Shown: positions 43,066-53,017 of the stretch, piece after piece
Numbering within the stretch: the first letter of the stretch is position 1
Layout: every line of letters begins with the position of its first letter
Assembly (NCBI RefSeq): GCF_000235605.1
Contig: NC_016584.1
Span: 546,001 to 610,000 of the forward strand
From: Desulfosporosinus orientis DSM 765
Lineage (GTDB): Bacteria; Bacillota; Desulfitobacteriia; Desulfitobacteriales; Desulfitobacteriaceae
Reading direction: 5' to 3'
Length of the DNA: 64,000 nucleotides
Made by a program: the position numbers and the translations under genes
The notes under the pieces: generated by a model
Told to the model about the DNA's origin: nothing
Seen by the model: only the letters and a program-made list of their open reading frames with translations
The model's database searches: none

Positions 43066-44487
43066 CTAGTAGCGGCGTGCTCCCAGATAGCGAGAGGAAT
43101 AAAAACTGTCACTAAGACTGGATACTTTGACACCGCTGCTGGGGTTAGCGGCATGGACAAAGCGTCCTCCTCCGATATAAATCCCTACATGGGATGCTCC
43201 CTTAGCATAGGTGGAGAAGAATACTAAATCCCCCGAGCGCAGGTCGCTTTTGCTGACAGGGGTACCGGAAGCAAATTGTGAGTAGGACGTACGAGGAAGA
43301 GAAATTCCCGCACTTGCAAAAACATATTTGGTGAATCCTGAACAGTCAAAACCGCTTTTGCTGGTTCCCCCAAACACATAACGGGTTCCCTGCAGACTGA
43401 GGGCACGATCCACGATGGACGAGCCGCCGCTTCCCCGGGAAACATAGGCAACAGTCACCGGCTGACTGCTGGGTCCTTTGGCAATAACACGATTGACTGG
43501 CTTTTGAGTAATTTTTTCATCGATTACTTTCTTGGTAACGTCAATTCCGTTTTTCTGCACATATGAATATGTAACAACTTTGGACCCGTTGCTGCCTTCT
43601 TCAACAACTTTGGTTTGGCCGTATCCCAAGTTGTAATCAGTCTTAGAGACAACATCATAGGGAATGGTTTCCGGTCCTGAATAGGTTCCCTCACTCACAA
43701 CGGTTATATAAGGTGTAGTAGAAACAAGTTTAATAGTTTGGCCGGGTTGGATCTTAGTGTCTTTAGTCGTTCCGGGATTGCCTGCCAAAACTTCGTCCGT
43801 TAACATGTCGTTTTTTCGCGCTATAAGCCACCAGGAATCATTGGGTAAAACGGTATAGTCTTTTGTACTAATTTTACCGTCCATTAGTAATTTGGAAACC
43901 TGGTCGGCAGTCTTCATTTGGTTTGGCTGAACTTCGCTTGCCTCAACATTAATTTTTTCGGCAAAGTTGACTGAAGAAACTTTGTTTTCATCGCTTGGTT
44001 TGACATAATAGTCTTCGTATTCCTTAAGGACCTTATCAGAATCTTCTTTGCTGGGCAGATAGGCGATAACCGAGTCATCTGCTTCTAACTTATATCCCTC
44101 CAGGTAATAGGTCAGTTTATGTTCCAGCTGATCTTCACTTAAAGAGGATTTAAGATAGACATCGGGTTTAACCCGGACATTTTCATAGGATATTTGGTCA
44201 TGAGTTTTGGCAGTAAGACCAAAAGAAGAGCCCTGCTCCTTAAGAATGGTGTTAACCAGGTCTTGGCCGGTATTGACATTACTGACCAAACCTATTTGCT
44301 GACCATTGATGATTAGGGCAGCGGCAGAAGTGGTTGTTGAGAGATAATAAGTAAGCCCTCCTGTTAGGAGTATTGTAATCGATAAACCACCGATAACCAT
44401 GGGCGATTTCCAGGGAACTCTTTGTAATGTGCTGCGTACAAGAATCGGAAAGTTCTTGAACTGTGACAGGATTGGAGGCAACTGCAT
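43066..44487 (-). CDS. LysM-G5-NlpC/P60 peptidoglycan hydrolase
   Basis: 473 residues. Membrane anchor or uncleaved signal at about 28-52, a YabE-like extracytoplasmic region (about 55-210), LysM (YTVLPNDSWWLIARKNDM, about 211-258), G5-like domain (about 262-335, ending in RVIAKG) and C-terminal NlpC/P60 (about 355-473) with catalytic Cys in FDCSGFTKYVF, and His in ASHVGIYIGGGRFVHA. Cuts D-glutamyl-diamino-acid bonds in the wall. Controlled by a ydaO-type c-di-AMP riboswitch in its leader, as for many wall hydrolases in Firmicutes, linking wall turnover to turgor/c-di-AMP. Confidence 0.94.
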   Translation of the reverse strand: MQLPPILSQFKNFPILVRSTLQRVPWKSPMVIGGLSITILLTGGLTYYLSTTTSAAALIINGQQIGLVSNVNTGQDLVNTILKEQGSSFGLTAKTHDQISYENVRVKPDVYLKSSLSEDQLEHKLTYYLEGYKLEADDSVIAYLPSKEDSDKVLKEYEDYYVKPSDENKVSSVNFAEKINVEASEVQPNQMKTADQVSKLLMDGKISTKDYTVLPNDSWWLIARKNDMLTDEVLAGNPGTTKDTKIQPGQTIKLVSTTPYITVVSEGTYSGPETIPYDVVSKTDYNLGYGQTKVVEEGSNGSKVVTYSYVQKNGIDVTKKVIDEKITQKPVNRVIAKGPSSQPVTVAYVSRGSGGSSIVDRALSLQGTRYVFGGTSKSGFDCSGFTKYVFASAGISLPRTSYSQFASGTPVSKSDLRSGDLVFFSTYAKGASHVGIYIGGGRFVHAANPSSGVKVSSLSDSFYSSRYLGARRY

Positions 44488-44502
44488 GTTTCTTACCTTT
44501 CT

Positions 44503-44617
44503 TAGCTTACGAGGTTAGTTGACGGATTCGGGCAACAAGGTTTAAGCCCTTCGCACTCTAGTATGCGTTTCACCCCAAAAAAAATTTCCCCCGTTCTAGG
44601 TTACCTAGATTAAGCTT
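44503..44617 (-). ncRNA. ydaO-yuaA c-di-AMP riboswitch
   Basis: The minus strand shows the conserved blocks of this aptamer in order: AGCTTAATC, GAACGGGGGAAA, TTGGGGTGAA, GGGCTTAAACC, GCCCGAATCCGTCAACTAAC and CTCGTAAGCT, which pairs back with the first block to form P1. The hydrolase start follows 16 nt after. An OFF-switch that stops expression when c-di-AMP binds is usual; the expression platform is not obvious here. Confidence 0.9.
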
Positions 44618-44783
44618 TTAATTTATTTTGTCGACTTTATATATTCGACATAATTATGGAATGTCCTCTAAATTTTCTATGTGGAAAATGTGGAAATTGG
44701 AGTTTTTCTTGTAAAAAACCTACTCTAAAATGAACAAAATCAGTAAGATAATAGTCATAGGGATAGATAGTGAGGTGACAACA

Positions 44784-45308
44784 TTGGAAGACGAGTTGAT
44801 TCGGATGGTGAAAGAAGCAAAAACAGGCAATAAAGAAGTACTGATCAAACTTATCATGAGTCAAAAGCAGGATTATTATCGCCTTGCCTATACCTATATG
44901 AAGAATCAAGAGGATGCCTTAGATGCCATGGAGGATATGATTCTTAAGGTTTACGAAAATCTAAAAAAGCTAAAGGATCATGCTTCTTTTTATAGCTGGA
45001 GTAAAACCATTCTAGTTAATTGCTGCAGAGATAACCTGAGAAGAAAAAACAAGGTTCTATTATTCCGAAATGTTCCGGAAGGCTCTCATGAAGACGTTTT
45101 TCATAGGATAGAGGAGCAAATGGATATAGAAGAGCACTGGGAAAAACTTAACCAGAAATACCAGGAAGTTTTAAAATTACGCTACTATCTGGATATGGAT
45201 TATGAATCCATCGCAAAACTTTTGAAGATCCCTTTAGGAACCGTAAAGTCACGAATTCACACAGGGCTCTTTAAATTAAAGCAAAGCATGGGGGTGAGTA
45301 AAGGATGA
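44784..45308 (+). CDS. ECF-type RNA polymerase sigma factor
   Basis: 174 residues from TTG 44784, with GAGGTG seven nt upstream; an ATG at 44730 would add 18 residues with no ribosome site. Sigma-2 region (YYRLAYTYMKNQEDALDAMEDMILKVYENL) and sigma-4 region (KYQEVLKLRYYLDMDYESIAKLLKIPLGTVKSRI) are clear (given in parts at about 30-60 and 120-160). Paired with a downstream membrane protein overlapping by ATGA, as sigma/anti-sigma couples are. Resembles the SigV/SigX group in style. Confidence 0.92.
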   Translation: MEDELIRMVKEAKTGNKEVLIKLIMSQKQDYYRLAYTYMKNQEDALDAMEDMILKVYENLKKLKDHASFYSWSKTILVNCCRDNLRRKNKVLLFRNVPEGSHEDVFHRIEEQMDIEEHWEKLNQKYQEVLKLRYYLDMDYESIAKLLKIPLGTVKSRIHTGLFKLKQSMGVSKG

Positions 45309-46612
45309 AAAGTATCGAAGATATACTTAAATCGAAGAAACTGGAAATTGAGGAAATCCAAGTACCGGAAGAGTTAGAGGGACGGCTCCGCGAGGCTTTA
45401 GAAACGAGGGAACAATCCAGACCGGGAAAAGGCTTGAAAGTTTATGCTTCAGCTATGATCATTATTATAGCTATGTTGTTTTCTTTTAACTATGATGTCA
45501 TTGCCTTTTATAGCAAGCAGATTCTTGGCTATGATCAGATTATGACGGCTTCTTTGAAACAATTGAGTGAACTTGGCAAAGGGCAAGCAATCGGGAAAAA
45601 ATACGAATTTAAAGACGGGATTTCCTTAACCCTTGATTATGTAATGCTTGATGAAAATCAATTGTTGTTGTTTTATACCCTTAAAGATCCTTCAGGGCAT
45701 GTTGATGAAAACAAGATTTCTCCCTTTATGTTTCTCAAAGCTTTTTGGGGCAGATATGATTTTCAGAATTCTCAAGGAGAAATCAATGAGGATAAAACAG
45801 AAATGAAATACATTGCCAGTTTCGAGCCCCCGCTGCCCTTTGAGAAAAACCTTACCTTGCATTTTGCGGAGATGGAGCCGGGAAAAGAAGAGGAGGCTGA
45901 AATCAGCTTTACTTTAAACAGAAATACCGCCATGGGACATACTTTGAAAAAGTCCCTTGATGCACAAATTCAAGTCGATAATAATGTCATTAAACTTGAT
46001 TCTATTCTGGCCTCTCCAACCAAAACAGTCATTAGCGGGACCATTCAGAATATCTTTGAATTAGTTAAGGACCAGTTAAGCGGAGAGAGAATACGCCCTA
46101 CCGAACTGGTGCTCAAGCTTGTGGCGGATGGCAAAGAAGTTCAAATTCAGGGAAGCGGAATGAGTACAGACATCAAAGGGATTACTTTTCATGAAGATTT
46201 TGATCCTCTGCCTGAGAATTTTGAGCATCTCCAACTTGAAGTGGTTAGGTTTGGAGGGGATCACGATGTTAATCAGCAGTTTGTCCTGAACAACAAGGGT
46301 GAAAAGCAAACTCTGACTATTTTAGGCCAGAAGGTTGAGATTGATAAAATCGTAACTTCTCAAAACAAAACGGAAATTACCATCAGCAGTGACGACAGTC
46401 TTAGATTAAGTAAAGTTTATTTGATGATTGATGGGAAAAAGGTTTCTTTAGAGCAAACCTTGATGGATAAGTACGATAAGCTGCCGGATGGGAGGATCAT
46501 TCATACCCGGACCCTGGAATTTTTAGGCTCAGGGGATCAGTTGGGATTAAATGTCCAAAGAATGACCTATTCAAAAAACTATGACCTAATATTTGAGATT
46601 CCCGCCAAGTAA
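45305..46612 (+). CDS. Anti-sigma factor-like membrane protein (DUF4179 type)
   Basis: 435 residues. A cytoplasmic N-terminal segment (1-45) that would hold the sigma factor, one membrane helix (about 46-64, VYASAMIIIIAMLFSFNY) and a large extracytoplasmic beta-rich domain with two halves (DUF4179 followed by a DUF5643-like module). Such proteins keep the ECF sigma inactive until an envelope signal. Start overlaps the sigma stop (ATGA). Trigger unknown. Family naming is by pattern memory; the sigma/anti-sigma pairing is strongly supported by gene order. Confidence 0.85.
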   Translation: MKSIEDILKSKKLEIEEIQVPEELEGRLREALETREQSRPGKGLKVYASAMIIIIAMLFSFNYDVIAFYSKQILGYDQIMTASLKQLSELGKGQAIGKKYEFKDGISLTLDYVMLDENQLLLFYTLKDPSGHVDENKISPFMFLKAFWGRYDFQNSQGEINEDKTEMKYIASFEPPLPFEKNLTLHFAEMEPGKEEEAEISFTLNRNTAMGHTLKKSLDAQIQVDNNVIKLDSILASPTKTVISGTIQNIFELVKDQLSGERIRPTELVLKLVADGKEVQIQGSGMSTDIKGITFHEDFDPLPENFEHLQLEVVRFGGDHDVNQQFVLNNKGEKQTLTILGQKVEIDKIVTSQNKTEITISSDDSLRLSKVYLMIDGKKVSLEQTLMDKYDKLPDGRIIHTRTLEFLGSGDQLGLNVQRMTYSKNYDLIFEIPAK

Positions 46613-46718
46613 GGGATTAATGTTGGTGTTGAAGAAGGAAAACCTGGGAATATGTTGAAGTGAATAAAAGGTTAGGAAAGAACTTAAAAATCTCCTGAAC
46701 AGGCAAGGGAGGAAGTTC

Positions 46719-47891
46719 ATGAAGATTGGCAGCAAGGAGCTCAGCCAGGATATAATTATCATAGGAGCCGGTATCATCGGCTTAAGTATTGCTTATCATC
46801 TCTTGCAAAGGGATCCTAAATTGTCAATTACAGTATTGGAAAAGGATACCCTTCTAGGATTGGGTTCCACAGGCAAATGTACCGGCGGGATCAACTACCA
46901 GTTTCGGAGCCCTCAGTTGCGTCGCTTGAGTTTACTCAGCCGGGAATTCTTTCAGACCTTTGACTCAGTCTTTAATGCTCCCAGTTGGTACAAAGAAAAA
47001 GGGTACTTGATGCTGGTATCTGAAGAAGAATTGTGGGATCAATTACAAAGGGCGGCAGAACAAGCTGTGGCAGAAGGGATTCCCGTGAAGATTTTCAGCA
47101 GGCAGGAGTTAATTGAAAACTTCCCCTATCTCCATAGGGAAGGATTTGGGGGGGGATCTTTATGTGCATGGGATGCCTATGCTGATCCTTATGCTGTTCA
47201 GGCAGAGCTGTATTCAGCGGTTCGCCGTAAAGGTGCCGAGGTCTTTTTTGATCGGGAAGTGACCAAACTTATTAAAAATGGAGATACTATCCAGGGTGTG
47301 GAGATTAAAGGTGAGGAGATTAGCTGCGGACTCGTTGTAAATGCTGCCGGTCCATATGCGGCCCATGTAGCAGCCATGGCGGGAATCAGCCTGCCTGTCC
47401 AGCCTTACCGGCGTCAGGTCTATGTGTGCACAAATCCCAAAGACGTCCCTAAGGCTAATCCTACCATTGTTGATTTAGCGTCAGGTTTTTATATGCATCA
47501 GGAAGCCAGCGGTAAAACTGTGTTATTAGGAGGAACGGATAGAGAAACTTGGCCGGGTTTGGCAGATATGGTGGATAAATCAGCAGCCGAAAAATTTTTT
47601 CTTGCTGCAATGGATACAATTCCTTCAGTCATTAATGTCAAATGGCTGCGCACATATACAGGAATCTGTGAACAAACCCCTGATTTTCATCCGATTCTCG
47701 GTTATGCACCGGGATTATCAGGCCTCTTCTTGGCTAACGGATTTAGCGGGCATGGTTTTATGCATGCTCCTGCCGCCGGGCAAATTGCGGCAGACTTGAT
47801 TTTAACCGGCAGTACAGAGCTTATTGATGTGGAATTATTTCACCCGCAACGATTTTTTGGAAATATTCAAGAGCCGTTCTTAATGCTGTAA
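46719..47891 (+). CDS. FAD-dependent oxidoreductase of the DAO (glycine/sarcosine oxidase) family
   Basis: 390 residues. FAD-binding Rossmann motif IIIIGAGIIGLSIAYHLL (about 12-29), VVNAAGPYAAHVA mid-chain and the C-terminal FAD contact LANGFSGHGFMHAPAAG. Closest pattern is sarcosine oxidase beta / D-amino-acid dehydrogenase. In an anaerobe the electron acceptor would not be O2. AGGGAGGAAG precedes ATG. The stop codon lies in a hairpin (about 47869-47903, AGAGCCGTTCTTA / TAAGAATGGCTCT) that may be a terminator. Confidence 0.88.
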   Translation: MKIGSKELSQDIIIIGAGIIGLSIAYHLLQRDPKLSITVLEKDTLLGLGSTGKCTGGINYQFRSPQLRRLSLLSREFFQTFDSVFNAPSWYKEKGYLMLVSEEELWDQLQRAAEQAVAEGIPVKIFSRQELIENFPYLHREGFGGGSLCAWDAYADPYAVQAELYSAVRRKGAEVFFDREVTKLIKNGDTIQGVEIKGEEISCGLVVNAAGPYAAHVAAMAGISLPVQPYRRQVYVCTNPKDVPKANPTIVDLASGFYMHQEASGKTVLLGGTDRETWPGLADMVDKSAAEKFFLAAMDTIPSVINVKWLRTYTGICEQTPDFHPILGYAPGLSGLFLANGFSGHGFMHAPAAGQIAADLILTGSTELIDVELFHPQRFFGNIQEPFLML

Positions 47892-47953
47892 GAATGGCTC
47901 TATAACGGCCTATTAGTATAGAAGATCTTAGTGAGGAGAAGAGTTCATAGGTT

Positions 47954-48529
47954 ATGAAGAATAGTATTAGCAATGTTGTTGAAATAGCGAAAAAAATATG
48001 CCAACGGAAATTGAGTAAAGGGGATATAGCCGTTGATTGTACAATGGGGAATGGGAATGACACGGCTTTATTATGCAGCTTAGTTGGAGAAGAAGGCCGA
48101 GTGTACGCCTTTGATATTCAAGAGCAGGCCTTATTGAATACTAAGAAAAGACTTGAAGGTTTAAATTTTCTTGAGAGAGCTACATTGATTCTTGATGGTC
48201 ACGAAAAAATTGATCGATATATTAAAGATAAGGTTCAGCTTATCATATTTAATCTGGGCTATTTACCTAGAGGTAACCATGAGATTACCACAAGAAGTGA
48301 AACTACCATAGAAGCTATTGGGAAATGTCTGGAATTGCTTAGGCCAAACGGGGTTATTTTGCTGATTATCTATCCGGGACATGAGAATGGAAAGCTGGAA
48401 AAAGTGGACATACATGAATTTACATCGGCCTTAAACCAAAAAGAATTTAATGTTGTGCAAGTTTGTTTTACTAACCAGATCAATAATCCCCCGGAACTTA
48501 TTTACATTGAAAGGGTTAAAAGTAATTAG
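47954..48529 (+). CDS. mnmM: tRNA mnm5s2U biosynthesis methyltransferase MnmM (YtqB family)
   Basis: 191 residues, class I SAM methyltransferase. SAM motif VDCTMGNGNDTALL (about 28-41) and the family-specific NLGYLPRGNHEITT (about 100-113). YtqB/MnmM methylates nm5U34 to mnm5U34 in tRNA of Gram-positives, replacing the MnmC function. Convergent with the GNAT gene (14-nt overlap of the ends). Confidence 0.9.
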   Translation: MKNSISNVVEIAKKICQRKLSKGDIAVDCTMGNGNDTALLCSLVGEEGRVYAFDIQEQALLNTKKRLEGLNFLERATLILDGHEKIDRYIKDKVQLIIFNLGYLPRGNHEITTRSETTIEAIGKCLELLRPNGVILLIIYPGHENGKLEKVDIHEFTSALNQKEFNVVQVCFTNQINNPPELIYIERVKSN

Positions 48530-49001
48530 GAACTATATTCTCATTGCAAGCTAAGAATTCATGCCAAACTTCATCAGTGCATATGACCATGCAAGGACTC
48601 TTTTCGTATTTTTGCAATTGAGGAGGAAGGAGCCTGAAATTCAATTTCTCATAGAAGCTGGGGTCAATATCCGAATACAAGAAAATCATGCGTTGATCGT
48701 CAAGGACTAGATTAAGGCAATTTTTTAACAGTTCACTTGCATAACCGTTGCCTCTGTGATTTGGCGGTGTTAAGACAGAACCAACACCATAAATTTTTTT
48801 CCCCATAGAATCATTGAACTTTAGTAAGATAGCAGAGCAAAGGATATCTCCTTTTTCATCCAGGACATATCTTGTGCCATAAGCATCTTCTTTACGATTG
48901 TCCGAACAATATTGTTCAAAGGAGCGATTTTTACTCCATTCCGCGTAACCTTGTTCAAAAAGTAAGTTTTTTTCTTCTTCCCTTGCTTTTCTAAAAATCA
49001 T
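48516..49001 (-). CDS. GNAT-family N-acetyltransferase
   Basis: 161 residues. Acetyl-CoA motif GVGSVLTPPNHRGNGYASEL (Q/RxxGxG/A as HRGNGYA, about 90-96), followed by LNLVLDD and an IFLYSDIDPSFYEKLNF stretch typical of the GNAT beta5-helix-4 region. Substrate unknown. Ends overlap with mnmM on the other strand. 49002-49207 upstream is AT-rich and holds nothing I recognise. Confidence 0.85.
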   Translation of the reverse strand: MIFRKAREEEKNLLFEQGYAEWSKNRSFEQYCSDNRKEDAYGTRYVLDEKGDILCSAILLKFNDSMGKKIYGVGSVLTPPNHRGNGYASELLKNCLNLVLDDQRMIFLYSDIDPSFYEKLNFRLLPPQLQKYEKSPCMVICTDEVWHEFLACNENIVPNYF

Positions 49002-49207
49002 GATAACACTCTTTTCTTAAGCTTCTAAAGCCTGATTCTTGCTTTTTTTTTCTTCTATGAATGAAAAAGCTTTTTTTTATTATAAGTTAATATTTTATAA
49101 ATTTGTAGATTGTTGAGTGTTTCTTTCTATAAATTAATGAGCTCATAAAAAAGGCTGATGTGATGTATAGGGTGAAAAAGGATAAGCAAATGTAAGGCAG
49201 CAATCTA

Positions 49208-49236
49208 TTGACAGATGTAATTATCTGTCATATAAT
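49208..49236 (+). promoter_or_regulatory. trpBA promoter with overlapping inverted repeat
   Basis: TTGACA (49208-49213), 17-bp spacer, TATAAT (49231-49236). The -35 and spacer form an inverted repeat, TGACAGAT-N6-ATCTGTCA, which could be an operator. The T-box leader begins shortly downstream. Confidence 0.82.
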
Positions 49237-49274
49237 AAGCGATATTATAATTTAAATGTCAATACACAGATGGC

Positions 49275-49600
49275 CGATGATGAGAAATAGTATGTCTTAT
49301 TGAGAGTGTCTTAGCGAGTCAGAGATGGTGAAAGTCTGATACAAGTCTCTTAGACAGAATGGTTCTCAGAGGTGTGATCCGAAAGCGCTGGCTAGTAGGT
49401 GATTCCGGGGGTTTCCCGTTACAGAGACAAGGGTATCGAGATGTCTTTTCTCCGTACCTGATTTAATGAAGAGGTATCAGAGGTTTTTCTTGAAGTCCAA
49501 TTTCCATTGGCTTGGATGAATCAAGAAGAGTTGCTGATACGAATTAAGGTGGTACCACGGAGCTTTCCGTCCTTTTGGACTGAAAGCTCTTTTTGTTTAT
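49275..49600 (+). ncRNA. T-box leader (tryptophan) of trpBA
   Basis: Stem I pattern with GCGAGTCAGAGATGGTGAAAG (AGAGA/GATGGT block in parts), a candidate UGG specifier at 49360-49362 in AGAATGGTTC, the T-box AGGTGGTACCACGG (49544-49557), and a terminator GAGCTTTCCGTCC / GGACTGAAAGCTC followed by T5 (to about 49597). Uncharged tRNA-Trp pairing with the UGGU-type bulge would favour antitermination and trpBA expression. Confidence 0.9.
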
Positions 49601-49652
49601 CTAAAGGATTTGGTAATAAAGGTCAATATAAAATGTGAAAGGGAGAGATCGA

Positions 49653-50882
49653 ATGCAAGAAGAAATAAGGCATGTCATATCTGATGAAGGATATGAAACA
49701 GGTGGTCATTTTGGACCCTATGGAGGCGCCTATGTTCCGGAAACCTTAGTACCGGCTTTACGAGAGTTGGAGCAGGCCTATATGGATGCCTGCCGGGATG
49801 AGGGCTTTAAGAGCGAATTTAAGGAGCTTTTGCAACGATATGTGGGGCGGCCGTCACTCTTTTATGAAGCAAAGCGCTTAGCAGAACGATTAGGGGGAGC
49901 AAGAATTTACCTCAAACGAGAAGACCTCAACCATACGGGTGCCCATAAAATTAATAATACTTTGGGACAAGTTCTTCTTGCCAAGCGCATGGGTAAGAAA
50001 CGTGTTATTGCGGAGACTGGGGCAGGACAACATGGAGTGGCCACAGCAACGGCGTGTGCTCTGTTTGCGCTACCTTGCGTGGTTTATATGGGAGAAGAAG
50101 ATGTGCGCAGACAGAACTTAAATGTTTTGCGGATGAAACTGCTGGGAGCGGAGGTTCGTACAGTAACTCATGGGTCTTGTACTCTTAAAGATGCAATTAA
50201 TGAAGCTCTCAGAGACTGGGTGACCAATGTTGAGGAGACTTTTTATTGTTTTGGAACGGCAGCAGGACCCCATCCTTATCCTACTATTGTCAGAGATTTT
50301 CAGACGGTGATAGGGGAAGAAACGCGGGAGCAGGCCCTCAATGAGGTGGGGAAACTTCCGGAGGCTATCATCGCCTGTGTAGGTGGAGGAAGTAATGCTA
50401 TCGGCATTTTTCACCCTTTTATCAATGACAGCAATGTCAGGCTGATTGGTGTTGAAGCAGGGGGGACCGGAAACAACACAGGAGAAAATGCTGCTACTCT
50501 TTGTTTGGGCGATCCCGGTGTTTTGCATGGTGCCTATAGTTATTTGCTGCAAGATGATGATGGGCAAATCGTGGTAACCACATCGGTTTCAGCAGGCCTG
50601 GATTATCCGGGGGTGGGTCCCGAACACAGCTTTTTAAAAGAAACCGGCCGAGGGGAGTATGTTAGTATTTCTGATCAAGAAGCATTAAATGCCTGCTCAC
50701 TTCTTTGTCAAACAGAAGGCATATTGCCTGCTTTGGAAAGCGCCCATGCTGTTGCCTATGCGGCAAAGCTGGCGCCAGAATTAGGGAGGGATCAAGTCAT
50801 TGTCGTAAACCTTTCCGGAAGAGGGGATAAAGACGTAGAAACCTTGGCTCAATATATGGAAGGAGGGCAGATCAATGAGTGA
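49653..50882 (+). CDS. trpB: Tryptophan synthase beta subunit TrpB
   Basis: 409 residues from ATG 49653 (AAAGGGAGAG upstream; a GTG at 49635 precedes the site). PLP-binding Lys in [14 protein letters not shown] (about 80-93), [10 protein letters not shown], and the phosphate-binding [10 protein letters not shown]. Condenses indole with serine. Overlaps trpA by 8 nt. It is the canonical TrpB1 type with a TrpA partner. Confidence 0.97.
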   Translation: MQEEIRHVISDEGYETGGHFGPYGGAYVPETLVPALRELEQAYMDACRDEGFKSEFKELLQRYVGRPSLFYEAKRLAERLGGARIYLKREDLNHTGAHKINNTLGQVLLAKRMGKKRVIAETGAGQHGVATATACALFALPCVVYMGEEDVRRQNLNVLRMKLLGAEVRTVTHGSCTLKDAINEALRDWVTNVEETFYCFGTAAGPHPYPTIVRDFQTVIGEETREQALNEVGKLPEAIIACVGGGSNAIGIFHPFINDSNVRLIGVEAGGTGNNTGENAATLCLGDPGVLHGAYSYLLQDDDGQIVVTTSVSAGLDYPGVGPEHSFLKETGRGEYVSISDQEALNACSLLCQTEGILPALESAHAVAYAAKLAPELGRDQVIVVNLSGRGDKDVETLAQYMEGGQINE

Positions 50883-51690
50883 ACGACTAAATAGTATTTT
50901 TAAGAGCAAGCCTGCAGGTATAACGAGACTTATTTCTTATATTATGGCAGGAGATCCGTCAGCAGAGATTAGCCTGCGTCGTTTACAGGGATTAGCTGAT
51001 CACGGAGTGGATGTGCTGGAGCTGGGAGTACCTTTCAGTGATCCCATGGCAGATGGAGTCGTCATCCAAGCTGCTGGGGAGAGAGCTTTAAAAGGTGGAA
51101 TGACGGTGAAAAAAACCTTTGATCTTGTGAGGGATTTTCGCAAAACTCACCATACTCCCCTTCTCATCATGAGTTATCTCAATCCACTTTTGCGCTATGG
51201 CTGGGACAGAATGGTGGAAGATGCGGCAGAAGCCGGAGTGGATGGGTTTATTCTGCCGGATCTTCCTTGGCGGGAAGGTCATGGACTGCGTTCCAGAACC
51301 AGAAAAAGAGTAGGCAGCAAGCTGACGTTTATTCCTATGATTGCCCAAACCAGCCGTGAGCAGGATGTTGAGGCAGTCTCCAGGGAGACAGAGGGATTTG
51401 CTTATGTCTTGTCACGAAATGGTATTACCGGCGGTGAGGTGGAAATTCCTCCTAATGTTCGTGAGTTCATCAAGCGCTTAGAAAATAACCTCAAAATTCC
51501 TCGCTGTGTTGGTTTTGGAATTCAGAAACCAGAGCAAGTTCAAGTCTTGGCCAAGGTTTGTGATGGTGTGGTAGTTGGAAGTGCCCTGGTCGACGCTTTC
51601 GCCAAGCTTGACAAAGATTGTCGGACAGAGGAAGAATTAATGGCCAAGGAAAAGGAAATTTTTCAATGGATGGCCGGTCTTAAGGGTTAA
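50875..51690 (+). CDS. trpA: Tryptophan synthase alpha subunit TrpA
   Basis: 271 residues, TIM barrel. Catalytic Glu and Asp in [19 protein letters not shown] (about 45-63) and the phosphate-binding [10 protein letters not shown]. Splits indole-glycerol phosphate to indole for TrpB. No trpEGDCF genes adjoin, so precursor genes must lie elsewhere or indole is scavenged. Confidence 0.96.
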   Translation: MSERLNSIFKSKPAGITRLISYIMAGDPSAEISLRRLQGLADHGVDVLELGVPFSDPMADGVVIQAAGERALKGGMTVKKTFDLVRDFRKTHHTPLLIMSYLNPLLRYGWDRMVEDAAEAGVDGFILPDLPWREGHGLRSRTRKRVGSKLTFIPMIAQTSREQDVEAVSRETEGFAYVLSRNGITGGEVEIPPNVREFIKRLENNLKIPRCVGFGIQKPEQVQVLAKVCDGVVVGSALVDAFAKLDKDCRTEEELMAKEKEIFQWMAGLKG

Positions 51691-51691
51691 C

Positions 51692-52903
51692 TCACTGAAC
51701 ATCAACCCGATAGTAATTTTCTTCAACTAAGGTTTTTATCTTTTGCACATGAGCTGGATCCGTAGTTTCTAATTCAAGCTCTACCTTGGCGTAACTGATG
51801 GGGATATCTAAGGTTTCCCGCCGGTGTGTAACTGCCAGGACATTGGCCCCTTTACAGGCAATCAACTGTAATAGCTGGGCCAAAGCTCCTGGCCGATCAC
51901 TGATAACTGTGGTAAGAAAACACTTTCGGCCTTTGTTAACTAACCCTTTGTCGATGGTGCGAGCCAGGAGGTTAACATCTACATTTCCACCGCTTATAAC
52001 CGCTGCTATTTTACGATTTTTATACTCACTGAGGCTATGGATAATACCCGCAGCTGCAGCAGCACCGGCTCCTTCAGCGACAACTTTGGCACTTTCTAAA
52101 AATAAAAGCATTGTGCTGGCAATTTCGTCTTCATCGACGGTTATGATTTCATCCACATACTGTTTTACCAGGTCAAAGGTTAAATCGCCGGGAGTTTTTA
52201 CAGCAATCCCATCAGCGATGCTGGGGATACCTTTAATAGTGGTGATGTGTTGTTGGGCAACGGACTCTGCCATTGACGGGTTGTTCTTACTCTGTACACC
52301 GATTACCTTAATGGCAGGATTTAAAGTTTTTACTGCTAAAGCAATACCTGAGATTAACCCGCCGCCGCCAATTGGCAAGACCACAATTTCAACATCGGGA
52401 AGATCGTCGAGAATCTCCAGACCAATGGTTCCCTGACCTGCAATTACCAGTGGATCGTTAAAAGGATGGATAAAGGTTGCTTGGGTTTCTGCTTGAAGGC
52501 GCAAAGCCTCATTATAAGCTTCGTCATAATTTTCGCCATGAAGAATCACTTCCGCACCGTAGTTTCGGGTTGCGGATACTTTTGAAAGTGGGGCATGACT
52601 TGGCATGACAATGGTTGCTTTAATTCCATATAGGGTTGCAGCTACGGCCACTCCTTGGGCATGGTTTCCGGCAGATGAAGCAATCACGCCCCGCTGTTTT
52701 TCCTCCGGAGTTAAATTAGAGATTTTATTGTAAGCCCCTCTAAGTTTAAAAGAACCTGTACGCTGTAAGTTCTCCATTTTTACGTAGACTTGATTGCCGC
52801 TTAAATCGCTCAAAGCATGATTGTAGACTAAGGCTGTATTATAGGAAACTCCTTGGAGTATTATTTGAGCTTTTTTAATTTCTTGGAAAGAAATATTCTT
52901 CAT
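51692..52903 (-). CDS. ilvA: Threonine dehydratase (ammonia-lyase)
   Basis: 403 residues. PLP-Lys in RTGSFKLRGAYNK (about 49-61), SSAGNHAQGVA, and PLP-phosphate loop PIGGGGLISG. A C-terminal ACT-like domain (about 328-403, TVISDRPGALAQLLQLI) gives possible allosteric control. Length and single ACT domain fit the TdcB/IlvA-short group, so it may be catabolic or biosynthetic; symbol is tentative. Makes 2-oxobutyrate from threonine. Convergent with trpA, 1 nt apart. Confidence 0.92.
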   Translation of the reverse strand: MKNISFQEIKKAQIILQGVSYNTALVYNHALSDLSGNQVYVKMENLQRTGSFKLRGAYNKISNLTPEEKQRGVIASSAGNHAQGVAVAATLYGIKATIVMPSHAPLSKVSATRNYGAEVILHGENYDEAYNEALRLQAETQATFIHPFNDPLVIAGQGTIGLEILDDLPDVEIVVLPIGGGGLISGIALAVKTLNPAIKVIGVQSKNNPSMAESVAQQHITTIKGIPSIADGIAVKTPGDLTFDLVKQYVDEIITVDEDEIASTMLLFLESAKVVAEGAGAAAAAGIIHSLSEYKNRKIAAVISGGNVDVNLLARTIDKGLVNKGRKCFLTTVISDRPGALAQLLQLIACKGANVLAVTHRRETLDIPISYAKVELELETTDPAHVQKIKTLVEENYYRVDVQ

Positions 52904-53017
52904 AACAACTACCTTCCTGAAATATTTAATATGGTGGGAGAGTTTCTATTAGTTTGTTCATCTAGGTCTGCATCTATGATATCCTCTGAGAATCCTGGGA
53001 GGTAAGAGAGGTTAACC

